Positions 7,491-16,439 of a DNA stretch of 64,000 nucleotides are shown piece after piece; position 1 is the stretch's first letter, and every line of letters starts with the position of its first letter. This stretch comes from JBKCUI01 sp052161625 (GTDB lineage: Bacteria; Planctomycetota; Planctomycetia; Pirellulales; Pirellulaceae), in NCBI GenBank assembly GCA_052161625.1, contig CP197412.1. The stretch is one strand, 5' to 3'. The notes under the pieces are model-generated. The model was not told the DNA's origin, searched no databases, and worked only from the letters and a program-made list of their open reading frames with translations. The position numbers and the translations under genes were made by a program.

Positions 7491-7599
7491 GAATTTCTCG
7501 CTACGGCGCTACGTCGCAAAGAAGAGACCCGGATGAAAGGGAAGGCGATCATTCAACTACTCGGTATCCACTCCGCGATCCTCCGCGGTTGATTCACCA
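7491..7599 (+). repeat. Intergenic direct repeat, copy 2
   Basis: Second copy of the element at 7078-7194, in the same orientation and 413 bases further on, lacking the 8-9 base internal duplication and with a handful of substitutions. No open frame or transposase is associated with it. Confidence 0.85.
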
Positions 7600-7918
7600 A
7601 ATGGATTTCTCCATCGATGATAAAGTAGCCTTGCATACCTCAAGCGACTGAAATTCGCCCGTTGGATCCTTGCCAGAATTCAACATGTAGCTTTGCTACG
7701 ATTTGCACTTGGCTGTGTCGTTCACGCTGCTTGCTCATAAGTAAGTCCTATCGCCTCGACCTGAGGCTCTAGGCTTCTTGTAACACATGGACCGACCAGC
7801 CTGGCTGGGGTTTCTTGCGTTCGCTTGCGGCGGGCTAAATTGGTACTGACACCGTTTTCTGGAATTGTCTATGGTTTGTTCACTTTTGGCGATTTTAGTG
7901 AAAACGTAGCGAATAAGA

Positions 7919-8512
7919 ATGAGATTCGAAATGAAGTGTCGCGTTTTGAATAGTTGTTTCGTGGTGATCTTCCTTAGTTTCGTTACTTTAAATGCGACAG
8001 CTCAAGCTCCTTCGTCCAGACCGCTTGGCGACAAAACAATTGAACCGAATGCAGAATCTAAGTGGAGCGATTCCGTTTCCATGGGGATCCCTATCAAATC
8101 AATGGTCGTTATGAGCGAAAGAGGTGGGAAAATCCTTCTCGAGTGCGACAAGGAACAATTCGAAATACTCCAACATTTGGACAGACTGCAGTACTTTACG
8201 AAAACTGCCAAGATGGATGGCGTTAGGGGCGATGAGATAATAAGAGTTTTTGGGAAAAGCCTTTGTGGCGATAGTTCTTCTTTGCCCTCTGTGCTTCGAC
8301 TGAAGAAGATTGATTCAGCCCCCGACGCAATTGAGTTTGAAATCAAGGTTCGATCTCGGCAAATAACCCGAGAAGACGAGAGTGGGCATGAACCGATCTT
8401 TTGGTATGCAACCCGAAGTGAAAAGTGGAGGATTAAAGGCTCCGAATTCGATATGGTGGCGAAATCTGAATGGAAGTTTTCAGACGGTAGCGTTGAACTC
8501 CCTCGCCCGTGA
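7919..8512 (+). CDS. Orphan exported protein of unknown function
   Basis: 197 residues from the first ATG; a second ATG at 7931 is equally possible, and neither has a clear ribosome-binding site. The N-terminus is a signal peptide (short basic start, SCFVVIFLSFVTLNATA core, then a cleavage-like AQA). The rest is a soluble, charged protein with no family I recognise; segments such as GGKILLECDKEQFEILQHL and IFWYATRSEKWRIKG look like real secondary structure. Base use is clearly more A+T-rich than in flanking genes, and the gene sits alone beside a repeat region, which is compatible with recent acquisition or fast evolution. Confidence 0.7.
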   Translation: MRFEMKCRVLNSCFVVIFLSFVTLNATAQAPSSRPLGDKTIEPNAESKWSDSVSMGIPIKSMVVMSERGGKILLECDKEQFEILQHLDRLQYFTKTAKMDGVRGDEIIRVFGKSLCGDSSSLPSVLRLKKIDSAPDAIEFEIKVRSRQITREDESGHEPIFWYATRSEKWRIKGSEFDMVAKSEWKFSDGSVELPRP

Positions 8513-8646
8513 GCGAGACTTTCGCCAAATCTGATTCGACAGAGAGAATTGTGACCCAATAGATTTGTGTCACCTCCGCTGTCTAGATTGACCCTGTTTG
8601 CTTTCTCAGGCAAAGCCAATCGAATGTCCGCGTTTCCGAGAACCTA

Positions 8647-11600
8647 TCACCTGTTCGGTCGAGAGGGGGGGCCGTAGGCGCCGCCGCCGGGGGTGAGGAT
8701 GCGGATGGAGTCTCCCGCTTCCATGTCGAGTTGGGCGTTGCTCCCAAGGCGAATCGACTCGCCGTTGTATCGAATCCACCAATTCTCTCCAGTCATCCCT
8801 GCCGACCCACCGCCAAGGCCTTGCGGGGCATACTCCCCGCGTCGGCTTGTGACCAAACAGACGGTCAGCGGTTCCAAAGCCTTTACCTCACGCTCGATTC
8901 CGTTTCCTCCAGGTTGTTGGCCAGCACCACCACTTCCGTGGCGAATTCGAAATCGAACCAGCCGTACCGGATATCTCTTTTCCAAAATCTCGACGTCGGT
9001 CAGTCGAGTGTTGGTCATGTGGGTGTGAACCGCATTTTCACCAGGAGAGGACGGGGTCGCCCCTGCTCCCCCTCCGATCGTTTCGTAATAACCAAAGGAC
9101 CGATTTCCAAAGAGGAAGTTGTTCATCGTCCCTTGGCTCGACGCCGCCAAACTGAGGGCGCCGAGCAAGCAGTCGACGACCCGCTGACTGGTTTCGACAT
9201 TTCCACCTGCGACCGCTGGCCAATAGTCCCCTTCCAATGGGGGCGTCGCCGTCGCACCTGTACGGCCTCGCGATACGTCTGGTTGCTCGCGGCGGGCAGG
9301 GTTGAGGATTCCGCGTGGTATGAACAAATCGATGCACCGCATGACTCCCGAGTTCAGCGGAAGATCGTCTGCGATCGCACAACGAATGACATAAATAGTC
9401 GCTGCGGTGACGATGGCGGGATTGGCGTTGAGGTTGCCGAGCGACTCAGGACCTGTTCCGGTGAAATCGATGCGCAGACGCCGGCGTTGCTCCTGATCCA
9501 TCGTCTTGGTGATACACACTGCGATCGGCGTTCCGTCGTCCATCCAATCCAAAAACCGCATCGGTTGCTCGCGCAACTGTGCAATCCAATGCTCCGTTTT
9601 TTGCTGCGATGCGGCTTGGATATCCTCCATGACTTGTTCCACCAAGGAAACGCCATAGCGCTGGGTTAACTCTTGTAGGGCTTCGCAGCCGTATTGGTTC
9701 GCGGCTTGCTGTGCTGCGATATCGGCCATGTTCTCTTCGACATTTCGGCTGGGCCATTCGGCTTCTCGAAGCAGGAGTTCGACATCGCCGCTGCGATCGA
9801 TTCCGCCGTCGGTGATGCGCAGGGGTGGGATGAGAACACCTTCATGAGCCAAACATGTTGCGTTGGGAGCCATTGAACCGGGAGCGATACCGCCGATCTC
9901 GGCATGGTGCGCTCGGCAAGCGACAAAAAAATCTGGTCCTGCGTTCCTTCCGTCCCGATCTGCGAATACCGGGGTGATGACCGTTACGTCGGGCAAATGG
10001 GAACCCCCTCGATAGGGATCGTTGGTGATGAAGCAGTCGCCGATTTCCATATCGCGGAACTGATCACAGACGGCTTGGACTGTCGCGCTCATGGCCCCGA
10101 GATGGACCGGGACGTGGGGCGCGTTGGCGATCAGATCTCCTGAGCGGTTAAAAACGGCGCAGCTAAAGTCCTTGCGGTCCTTGACGTTGACGCTGATCGC
10201 TGTCTGTTCCAGAACGGTCCCCATCTGCGTTGCGATCGCGCTCAAACGTTGTGCAAAGACCTCTCTCAAGATCGGGTCGACCATTCGCTCGGTTCCATCT
10301 CCACCGATCGGCGAAATCGCGGGCCGTTGCTCAGGGATGTTGGTAGGGATGTTGGCAGGTTCCTGCTTGCGGATCAGCAGCGTATGGTCCGCTAGCACGG
10401 TTCCTCTCCAGCCGGAGTCGATGCATGTGGTGCTTCCTGAGGAAACCACGATCAAGGGACCTGCATAGGATTTTCCGATTTTCAAAGCATGGCGTTCGAC
10501 CCACAGATCGCTTGTTGGAATCCAATCGTTCGCTTCCGCAGCAGGAATCGGATCAGGCTCGTGCAGGGGGCTTGATGCAATCGACGCATGGACAACCGCG
10601 ATTTCGACATCTCGATTGGGGCGGTCGTATCCGAATCGCTTGCGATGTTCGTCCCGAAAAAGTTGTTCCAAAAGGGCAGGAGTCCAATTCGCTGCCGTCC
10701 AGCGCAAGGTGATAGTCCCTTCGGTTCCTGCAAACCTCGCTTCCATGCGGAGTTGGATGGTCCATTGGTCGCTGGCTCGAAACTCTGAGGCGATCAACAG
10801 GTTTTGAATCTTTTGAAACCAATCGGCATCCAAATTTTTAACCAGTTGATACACCGGAGTCGATTGGGTTTGTTGTTTGGATGCCAGGCCCATGCCAGCG
10901 GCGCTCAACAATCCGGCTTGCGGAGGATCCAGGATCGTGGTCATACCGAGCTGTTCGGCAATTTGGCAAATGTGTTGCCCGGCGGCTCCGCCAAAACAGA
11001 CCAATGCGTGTTCGCGGGGGTCGGCTCCTTGTGAGATCGAAATGGTTCGGACCGCGCTCGCCATGTGTTCGTTGGCGATGGTTCGAAAGCCTTCGATCAG
11101 AGCCACTTCGCTCAAGGGGGATTGGGGACGGGTGGCGTTGAGTGTTTGGAGAACGTCCTGCAATGCGCGTCGGGCTGCTTGGACATCCAGCGGGAATGGG
11201 AATGCCTCCGGTCGGATTCGCTGGGCGAGGACATTCAAATCGGTGACGGTTAACGGCCCCCCTCGACCATAGCATGCGGGGCCTGGTTGGGATCCTGCGC
11301 TCTGAGGCCCGACTCGCAACTGAACGCCATCGAACCAGCAGATGCTCCCGCCGCCGGCGGCCACGGTGTGGATTCGAAGTGTAGGAGTCATCATTCGGAC
11401 GCCCGCTTTGACGGTTTCGAATTCCAGGTCGAGTTCACCGTCCACACGGCAGACATCGGTACTGGTTCCTCCCATATCCAAGCCGACCAGTTGGGGGAAG
11501 CCATGTGATTTTCCGAGGGATTGGAGGGCAACCGCACCGCCAGCGGGACCAGAGAGAACGCTGTCCTTTCCTCGGTACTCGGATGCGCGGACCAACCCCC

Positions 11601-12531
11601 CTGAGCTAGTCATGACGAGGAGGTCGTCGGCATCGGTTTGTTGGAACTGCTCGCCAACGCGGAGCAAATAGGATTGGATGATCGGGGTGAGGTAGGCATC
11701 GAGCACGGTCGTCTCCCCTCGCGACACTGCTTTGATCATCGGAGCCACTTCGTGGCTCAGCACGGTGTGATGAAACCCGATTTCGTCCGCCAAACCTTTG
11801 ATGAAGCGTTCGTGTTTGGGATTGAGATATGCGTGGATGAAACAGACAGCGAGGGTCCGGTAGCCTGCGTCGTAGGCTCGCCGCAATTCCCCGCGCGCCT
11901 GTTCCCGATCCAACGCGACGATTATGTTTCCGGCGGCATCCAGACGCTCCTCGATTTCGATCACTTGGTCGTAGAGCACAGGTCGTTTGCGAACCGATAA
12001 TTCAAACAGAGACGGGCGTTCCTGGTAGCCGATGGCCAGCAGGTCTGCAAATCCAAGTGTGGTGACAAACAACGTCTTCTCACCCGTTCGGGTCAGCAAC
12101 GCATTGGTTCCACGTGTCGTCCCCAGGCGAATGGAAAGGGGAGGAAGAGGCTCCGCAGGAGCGAGTCCGAGCAAAAGTCGAGTGGCCAGTACAGGAGCTT
12201 CGAGTCCGGTGCGAATTTCGACCGAATGCGCCTCGGCCGGGGGGGAGCACTTAAATTCTCCCCCGCGGTAATCGGAACAAATCGATTCACCGCAGCGACT
12301 CCCATGGCTGTCAAAAAAACAAAGAGTTGCACCCGACCAGAATCCATCGGGATCGGCATTTCTGCCGGATACCGCAATCCGCTGGTCGGCATCGCGGCGT
12401 ACGATCGTGCCTTGTACCACTCCGTGGCTGAGCACTTTGATCGATTGGAGTTGGCCATCGGGGAAACGGACGATGCAGTCGGTGAAGGTTCCGCCCACAT
12501 CGCACCAGACTTGGATTTTGGCGGGTTTCAT
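8647..12531 (-). CDS. Hydantoinase/5-oxoprolinase, fused A and B subunits
   Basis: A 1294-residue ATP-dependent amide-ring hydrolase. The first ~700 residues are the HyuA part with ASKHA-type phosphate loops (CDVGGTFTDCIV, GTTRGTNALLTRTGEKT, GLDMGGTSTDVCRVDG). The rest is HyuB (ILREVFAQRLSAIATQMG, RKDFSCAVFNRSGDLIAN, GDCFITNDPYRGGSHLPDV). Eukaryotic and some bacterial 5-oxoprolinases are fused in this way; the substrate (5-oxoproline or a hydantoin) cannot be decided. Residues 50-90 form an unusual insert with several Cys after the first strand. I chose the ATG at 12531, not the upstream in-frame one, because it overlaps the hemW stop as ATGA, indicating translational coupling. It is the last gene of a nadA-hemW-oxoprolinase operon. 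Confidence 0.93.
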   Translation of the reverse strand: MKPAKIQVWCDVGGTFTDCIVRFPDGQLQSIKVLSHGVVQGTIVRRDADQRIAVSGRNADPDGFWSGATLCFFDSHGSRCGESICSDYRGGEFKCSPPAEAHSVEIRTGLEAPVLATRLLLGLAPAEPLPPLSIRLGTTRGTNALLTRTGEKTLFVTTLGFADLLAIGYQERPSLFELSVRKRPVLYDQVIEIEERLDAAGNIIVALDREQARGELRRAYDAGYRTLAVCFIHAYLNPKHERFIKGLADEIGFHHTVLSHEVAPMIKAVSRGETTVLDAYLTPIIQSYLLRVGEQFQQTDADDLLVMTSSGGLVRASEYRGKDSVLSGPAGGAVALQSLGKSHGFPQLVGLDMGGTSTDVCRVDGELDLEFETVKAGVRMMTPTLRIHTVAAGGGSICWFDGVQLRVGPQSAGSQPGPACYGRGGPLTVTDLNVLAQRIRPEAFPFPLDVQAARRALQDVLQTLNATRPQSPLSEVALIEGFRTIANEHMASAVRTISISQGADPREHALVCFGGAAGQHICQIAEQLGMTTILDPPQAGLLSAAGMGLASKQQTQSTPVYQLVKNLDADWFQKIQNLLIASEFRASDQWTIQLRMEARFAGTEGTITLRWTAANWTPALLEQLFRDEHRKRFGYDRPNRDVEIAVVHASIASSPLHEPDPIPAAEANDWIPTSDLWVERHALKIGKSYAGPLIVVSSGSTTCIDSGWRGTVLADHTLLIRKQEPANIPTNIPEQRPAISPIGGDGTERMVDPILREVFAQRLSAIATQMGTVLEQTAISVNVKDRKDFSCAVFNRSGDLIANAPHVPVHLGAMSATVQAVCDQFRDMEIGDCFITNDPYRGGSHLPDVTVITPVFADRDGRNAGPDFFVACRAHHAEIGGIAPGSMAPNATCLAHEGVLIPPLRITDGGIDRSGDVELLLREAEWPSRNVEENMADIAAQQAANQYGCEALQELTQRYGVSLVEQVMEDIQAASQQKTEHWIAQLREQPMRFLDWMDDGTPIAVCITKTMDQEQRRRLRIDFTGTGPESLGNLNANPAIVTAATIYVIRCAIADDLPLNSGVMRCIDLFIPRGILNPARREQPDVSRGRTGATATPPLEGDYWPAVAGGNVETSQRVVDCLLGALSLAASSQGTMNNFLFGNRSFGYYETIGGGAGATPSSPGENAVHTHMTNTRLTDVEILEKRYPVRLVRFRIRHGSGGAGQQPGGNGIEREVKALEPLTVCLVTSRRGEYAPQGLGGGSAGMTGENWWIRYNGESIRLGSNAQLDMEAGDSIRILTPGGGAYGPPSRPNR

Positions 12532-13769
12532 TGCAAATATTCGCTCCACAAGCTGTCGCTCAGCATCAAACCTTTTCGGGTTAGTGCGATACGGTCCTCC
12601 ACTTTTTGCATCCAGCCATGTTCGATGTGTCGACGGATGTTGCTATCGATGTGGGCGACGGATTCATTCGGACCTGATTTTTTCCATGAGTCCCATGGGA
12701 CCCCTTGAAGTTGCCGCATGCCGAAGACAAACCGTTCTCGAAGCCGTTGGTCCTCGTTCAAGTCTTCCGACTCGTCAACAGGGCTCTTGTCCGACTCAAG
12801 CCGCTTCAGGTATTCCAGGGTGCTGCGATGGTTGACGCTGCGGCGGTTTCCGACGTAACGGGCTGCGCTGGGACCGAAGGCCCACCAAGGTCGACCCATC
12901 CAATAGGCTTGGTTGTGCACGCACTGCTCTCCCGGTTTGCAGAAGTTCGAGACTTCGTAATGGACAAATCCGGCGGCTGTCAGTCGATCGATGGCTTCCT
13001 CGTACATGTTCAGTTCGCAGTCCTCGGAAACCGGTGCGAGCATTCCTTTCTCACGAAGACTCCAGAACTTGGCCCCTTTCTCGTAGGTGAGGCCATAGGT
13101 GGAGACGTGGCCAATCTCTGTCGCGATCAATGCGTCGAGATCGCGGCACCAATCGTCGATGGATTCATCAGGTGCCCCGAAGATGAGGTCGACGGAAACG
13201 CGTGCAAAGTGCTCCTTGGCGATTGCGATGGCATGGCGCAATTGAGTTGGCGAATGATCCCGTTCCAGCCGCTGCAGTTTGGACGGTTGGAAGGATTGGC
13301 CGCCGATGCTGATGCGATCGATCCCATGTTGAACACAGCTCTGGCAGAACGCATGGGTGATGTCCAGCGGATTGGCTTCGATGGAGAACTCCGTCGACGG
13401 GGAGTCATGGATCCGTGCGACGTCAGCGTCTTGTGATATCGGGAGCCAACCGTGGAGGAGATCCAACAATCTCGAAAGCAATGGCAAGGGGAGGATGGAT
13501 GGCGTCCCTCCTCCCAGGAAGATGGTTTGAACGGATCGAGGAACCTGCAACCCCTTCAGCTCTCGTTCGAGGGCCGTAAGAAACCGCTCGTACAAATCGC
13601 TTCGGTTGGCGAGGAGAGAAAAGTTGCAATAGCCGCATCGGTGGCGGCAAAATGGAATGTGGACGTAAGCCGCCGCGGGAAGTTCATCCCCCACATTCCA
13701 ACCCCAAGTCTGCAGCGAATGGTTCACTACTTCACAGAAAGCATTCTCTCGAGAGCGATCAACGACCAT
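12528..13769 (-). CDS. hemW: HemW-type radical SAM haem chaperone
   Basis: 413 residues of the HemN/HemW group. The radical SAM cluster motif is AYVHIPFCRHRCGYCNF (CxxxCxxC), followed by TIFLGGGTPS, EANP, RISIGGQSF and a C-terminal HemN-like winged region. The length and the direct AYVHIPFC start fit HemW (haem chaperone for respiratory enzymes) better than the longer oxygen-independent coproporphyrinogen oxidase HemN. The frame extends upstream to 13970, but an ATG at 13769 with AGAGGA about ten bases upstream is the best start; it overlaps nadA by 43 bases. A GTG at 13727 that touches the nadA stop is an alternative. Its own stop overlaps the start of the oxoprolinase gene. Confidence 0.9.
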   Translation of the reverse strand: MVVDRSRENAFCEVVNHSLQTWGWNVGDELPAAAYVHIPFCRHRCGYCNFSLLANRSDLYERFLTALERELKGLQVPRSVQTIFLGGGTPSILPLPLLSRLLDLLHGWLPISQDADVARIHDSPSTEFSIEANPLDITHAFCQSCVQHGIDRISIGGQSFQPSKLQRLERDHSPTQLRHAIAIAKEHFARVSVDLIFGAPDESIDDWCRDLDALIATEIGHVSTYGLTYEKGAKFWSLREKGMLAPVSEDCELNMYEEAIDRLTAAGFVHYEVSNFCKPGEQCVHNQAYWMGRPWWAFGPSAARYVGNRRSVNHRSTLEYLKRLESDKSPVDESEDLNEDQRLRERFVFGMRQLQGVPWDSWKKSGPNESVAHIDSNIRRHIEHGWMQKVEDRIALTRKGLMLSDSLWSEYLQ

Positions 13770-14857
13770 CGCGACACATCCTCTTTGACTTGGATTTCGT
13801 TCACGATGGTTCCTGCAACCAGATTCTCCAAGCTCCAGCAGAGGTGTGGCAAGTCGATTCGATACATCGTTGCACACATGCAGACCAGCGGTGAGAGGAA
13901 GTGGATTTCTTGCTCGGGGTGTTCTTTTTTCAAGCGATTCACGAGGTGAAGTTCCGTGCCGATCGCCCATTTGGTACCCGCGGGGGCTTTGCGAACCGTT
14001 TCGATGATTTTGCTCGTGGAGCCGGAGATATCCGCGATGTCATTGACCTCTTGCGGGCACTCCGGGTGGACGAGGATTTGGATCCCCTCGATCCGTTTGC
14101 GGAAGGAATGAACGTGCTCCGCTTGGAACATTTGGTGTACCGAACAGTGTCCCTTCCAAAGAATGACGCGAGAGTTTTCGATTGCGTCTTTGCTGTTGCC
14201 ACCTAAGGAATCTTCGTGCGGATTCCAAACCGGCATTTGCTCATTGGTGATTCCCATTTTGAGGGAGGTGTTTCGTCCCAAATGCTGATCCGGGAAAAAG
14301 AAGACTCGCTTGCGCCGTTGGAACGCCCATTCCAGCACCGCTTTCGCATTGCTGCTGGTGCAGACGATCCCGCCATGTTTGCCACAGAACGCCTTCAGGC
14401 TCGCGGCACTGTTGATGTAGGTGACGGGAGTGAGATCCTCGGTATCGATGACTTCTCCGAGTTGGTCCCAAGCCGCTTCGACTTGCCGGATGGCAGCCAT
14501 GTCCGCCATGGAGCAGCCGGCCGCCAAATCGGGTAAGACGACTCGCACCCGGACGCCGGCCCGTTCGGTTATTTTTTCAGGTCGATTGGCGAGAATATCC
14601 GCTGTTTCGGCCATGAAGTGAACGCCGCAAAAGACGATGAAGCGGCATTCGGCGCTGTCGGCCGCCAGTTTGCTCAACTGATACGAGTCGCCGGTCAAAT
14701 CGGCGTGCTCGATGACCTCATCCTGCTGGTAATGGTGTCCCAGAATCAGCAAACTGGATCCCAATGTTTCTTTGGCGGTGCGAATTCGCTCGCTCAAGTG
14801 TTCATTGCTCAGCTCTCGATAGGGAGCAAAAGGAAGGGGCTCGGTTGCGATCGTCAT
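13727..14857 (-). CDS. nadA: Quinolinate synthase A
   Basis: 376 residues, the long NadA form. It condenses iminoaspartate with dihydroxyacetone phosphate to quinolinate in NAD synthesis and carries a [4Fe-4S] cluster. Visible signatures are ILGHHYQQDEVIEHADLTGDS, FCGVHFMAETADIL, DLAAGCSMADM, TYINSAASLKAFCG, VHPECPQEV and LVCMCATMYR; the three expected cluster cysteines (FCGV, PECP, CMCA) are present. nadB and nadC are not nearby. The divergent neighbour is a FliN-like gene, so the 175-base gap (14858-15032) carries promoters for both strands. hemW begins inside the 3' end. Confidence 0.96.
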   Translation of the reverse strand: MTIATEPLPFAPYRELSNEHLSERIRTAKETLGSSLLILGHHYQQDEVIEHADLTGDSYQLSKLAADSAECRFIVFCGVHFMAETADILANRPEKITERAGVRVRVVLPDLAAGCSMADMAAIRQVEAAWDQLGEVIDTEDLTPVTYINSAASLKAFCGKHGGIVCTSSNAKAVLEWAFQRRKRVFFFPDQHLGRNTSLKMGITNEQMPVWNPHEDSLGGNSKDAIENSRVILWKGHCSVHQMFQAEHVHSFRKRIEGIQILVHPECPQEVNDIADISGSTSKIIETVRKAPAGTKWAIGTELHLVNRLKKEHPEQEIHFLSPLVCMCATMYRIDLPHLCWSLENLVAGTIVNEIQVKEDVSRWSLIALERMLSVK

Positions 14858-15032
14858 TATTTATTACAAACCACAGGTTGGGGGGCTGAACCCGTTCGGA
14901 TCGTATCTCAGGGCGATCTCGAACATGCGACCAGTATAAGGAACTTTAAAAATTATCGCAGATCCGTTTTAGTTTCCCAGTCAGACAATCCGATAGGACA
15001 AAATCACAGTTCTGCGTATCTAGGCCAAAACC

Positions 15033-15374
15033 ATGTCGACGGACACTCAACAACGGCATTCGACCACCAATCCTGCCAAAGTGGACTTTTGGAAGAGTCT
15101 GCTCCGGATCGACGCGAGCGTGGCGGTGACGCTGGCCTCGAAAGACCTCCAGGTCGAACGCATTCTCAGTCTCGTCCCGGGAATGATGATCCAATTCGAC
15201 AAAGGCTGTGACGCTCCCCTGCTGGTCGAAGTCGACAATCAAAAGATCGCGGAGGGGGAGGTGGTCAAGGTGGGGGATAAGTTCGGTCTTCGCATCACGG
15301 AGATTCTCACCAGCGACGAACGCTGGATTCCGTTGGTGAAGGACAAGACAACTCCGAAGACTGATGTACACTAG
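15033..15374 (+). CDS. FliN-like (SpoA domain) protein
   Basis: 113 residues with one SpoA/FliN domain: LLRIDASVAVTLASKDLQV, then ERILSLVPGMMIQFDKGCD, LLVEVDNQKIAEGEVVKVGD and FGLRITEIL. This is the C-ring/flagellar motor switch fold also used in type III secretion. A partner such as FliM is not nearby. The N-terminal ~18 residues are polar. The ATG follows a modest AGGCC. A longer minus-strand frame (14946-15695) lies across it but shows no family, so the plus reading is preferred. It runs toward the GDP-fucose synthase gene, whose likely start is 50 bases after this stop. Confidence 0.8.
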   Translation: MSTDTQQRHSTTNPAKVDFWKSLLRIDASVAVTLASKDLQVERILSLVPGMMIQFDKGCDAPLLVEVDNQKIAEGEVVKVGDKFGLRITEILTSDERWIPLVKDKTTPKTDVH

Positions 15375-15423
15375 AAGGCCTCGCCTCGGAGTTTGCTTCT
15401 CGTCACCCTCTTCACTGATTCTG

Positions 15424-16371
15424 ATGATCCCTTCACCCATATTCGTTGCTGGACATCGTGGCATGGTGGGTGCGGCGGTCTGCCGTCGTCTAAGCCAGGA
15501 GCCCGGTGCCCAGGTCTTGACGCGCTCCAGGTCTGAATTGGATTTGTGCGACGAAGGGGCGGTGGCTCGCTTTTTCGAAAAAGAGAAGCCCGCCACGGTC
15601 ATCTTTGCTTCGGCCAAGGTGGGAGGGATCCATGCCAACAAAACATTCCCTGTCGAGTTTCTCACCGATAACCTCCGCCAGGAATTAGCGACCATCCATG
15701 CCAGTTATCGGAACGGGGTGAAGCGATTTTTGTTCCTGGGTAGCACGTGTATCTACCCCAGACTCGCGAAGCAGCCGATTCGAGAGGATGAACTTCTGAG
15801 CAGCGCGTTGGAGCCGACCAATGAGGCGTATGCGCTCGCCAAAATCGCTGGCTTGAAGCTCTGTCAGTACTTTCGCCAGCAGTACGGAGTGTTGTACCAC
15901 TCCGCGATGCCGACCAATTTGTATGGTCCCGGGGATAACTATCATCCCGACCATAGCCATGTTTTGCCCGGACTCATCCGCCGCTTTCACGAAGCAAAGC
16001 TGGCGGGGCTCCCCTCGGTCACCATTTGGGGAACAGGGCGACCTCTTCGAGAATTCCTCCATGTCGACGATTTGGCGGACGCGATCCTCCATTTATGCAA
16101 ACTGGAGAATCCGCCTGACTGGGTCAATGTCGGCACCAGCGTCGACGTCAGCATTTTGCAGCTGGCCAAACTGGTTGCCGAGGCCGTGGGCTATGAAGGT
16201 GAGATCAACACCGATCCATCGAAACCGGATGGTACGCCTAGAAAGCTGACCGATACATCGCTGATCCGATCGACAGGATGGGCACCAAAGATCCCGCTCC
16301 ACGAAGGATTGCAACGGACCTACCAAGATTTCCTTGCCGAATCGGAGGCAGGCACAATGCGATCTGTCTGA
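15424..16371 (+). CDS. fcl: GDP-L-fucose synthase (NAD-dependent epimerase/reductase)
   Basis: 315 residues of the extended SDR family. It has the GxxGxxG-like NADP loop (FVAGHRGMVGAAVCRRL), VGGIHANKTFPVEFLTDNL, which is typical of GDP-fucose synthase, the SDR catalytic triad pieces (GSTCIYP and YALAKIAGLKLC, the YxxxK motif) and NLYGPGDNY, followed by REFLHVDDLADA. It converts GDP-4-keto-6-deoxymannose to GDP-L-fucose for cell-surface glycans. The gmd partner is not in the window. I chose the ATG at 15424 because homology starts there; an in-frame ATG at 15364 overlaps the FliN-like gene. Confidence 0.93.
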   Translation: MIPSPIFVAGHRGMVGAAVCRRLSQEPGAQVLTRSRSELDLCDEGAVARFFEKEKPATVIFASAKVGGIHANKTFPVEFLTDNLRQELATIHASYRNGVKRFLFLGSTCIYPRLAKQPIREDELLSSALEPTNEAYALAKIAGLKLCQYFRQQYGVLYHSAMPTNLYGPGDNYHPDHSHVLPGLIRRFHEAKLAGLPSVTIWGTGRPLREFLHVDDLADAILHLCKLENPPDWVNVGTSVDVSILQLAKLVAEAVGYEGEINTDPSKPDGTPRKLTDTSLIRSTGWAPKIPLHEGLQRTYQDFLAESEAGTMRSV

Positions 16372-16382
16372 GCGATCTGTCT
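16359..16382 (+). repeat. Tandem 11-base duplication at the fcl stop
   Basis: GCGATCTGTCT occurs twice, separated by GA, spanning the last three codons and the stop codon of the fucose synthase. It looks like a small slippage duplication. Confidence 0.75.
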
Positions 16383-16439
16383 AACCTAGATCGCCCTGGC
16401 TCACTGCACAATCGCTCCAATGGGTGGAGCAATCGCGCG

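Larger units (their letters stand above)
7036..7918. other. Long repeat-bearing intergenic region
   Basis: About 880 bases without a gene I can support. It holds two copies of a roughly 110-bp repeat and a related inverted element (listed separately). From 7600 to 7918 I see only short unsupported frames and no terminator or promoter I would trust. Confidence 0.7.

Noticed and set aside
7840..7880. GGTACTGACACCGTTTTCTGG segment, a form seen near some REP-associated transposases
   Set aside because: No paired inverted element or transposase is nearby, so a mobile-element claim is not supported.
8731..9669. A 312-codon plus-strand frame inside the hydantoinase gene
   Set aside because: Antisense to a strongly conserved enzyme and without homology.
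14946..15695. A 249-codon minus-strand open frame across the FliN-like and fcl genes
   Set aside because: No family resemblance, while the plus strand encodes recognisable SpoA and epimerase proteins.
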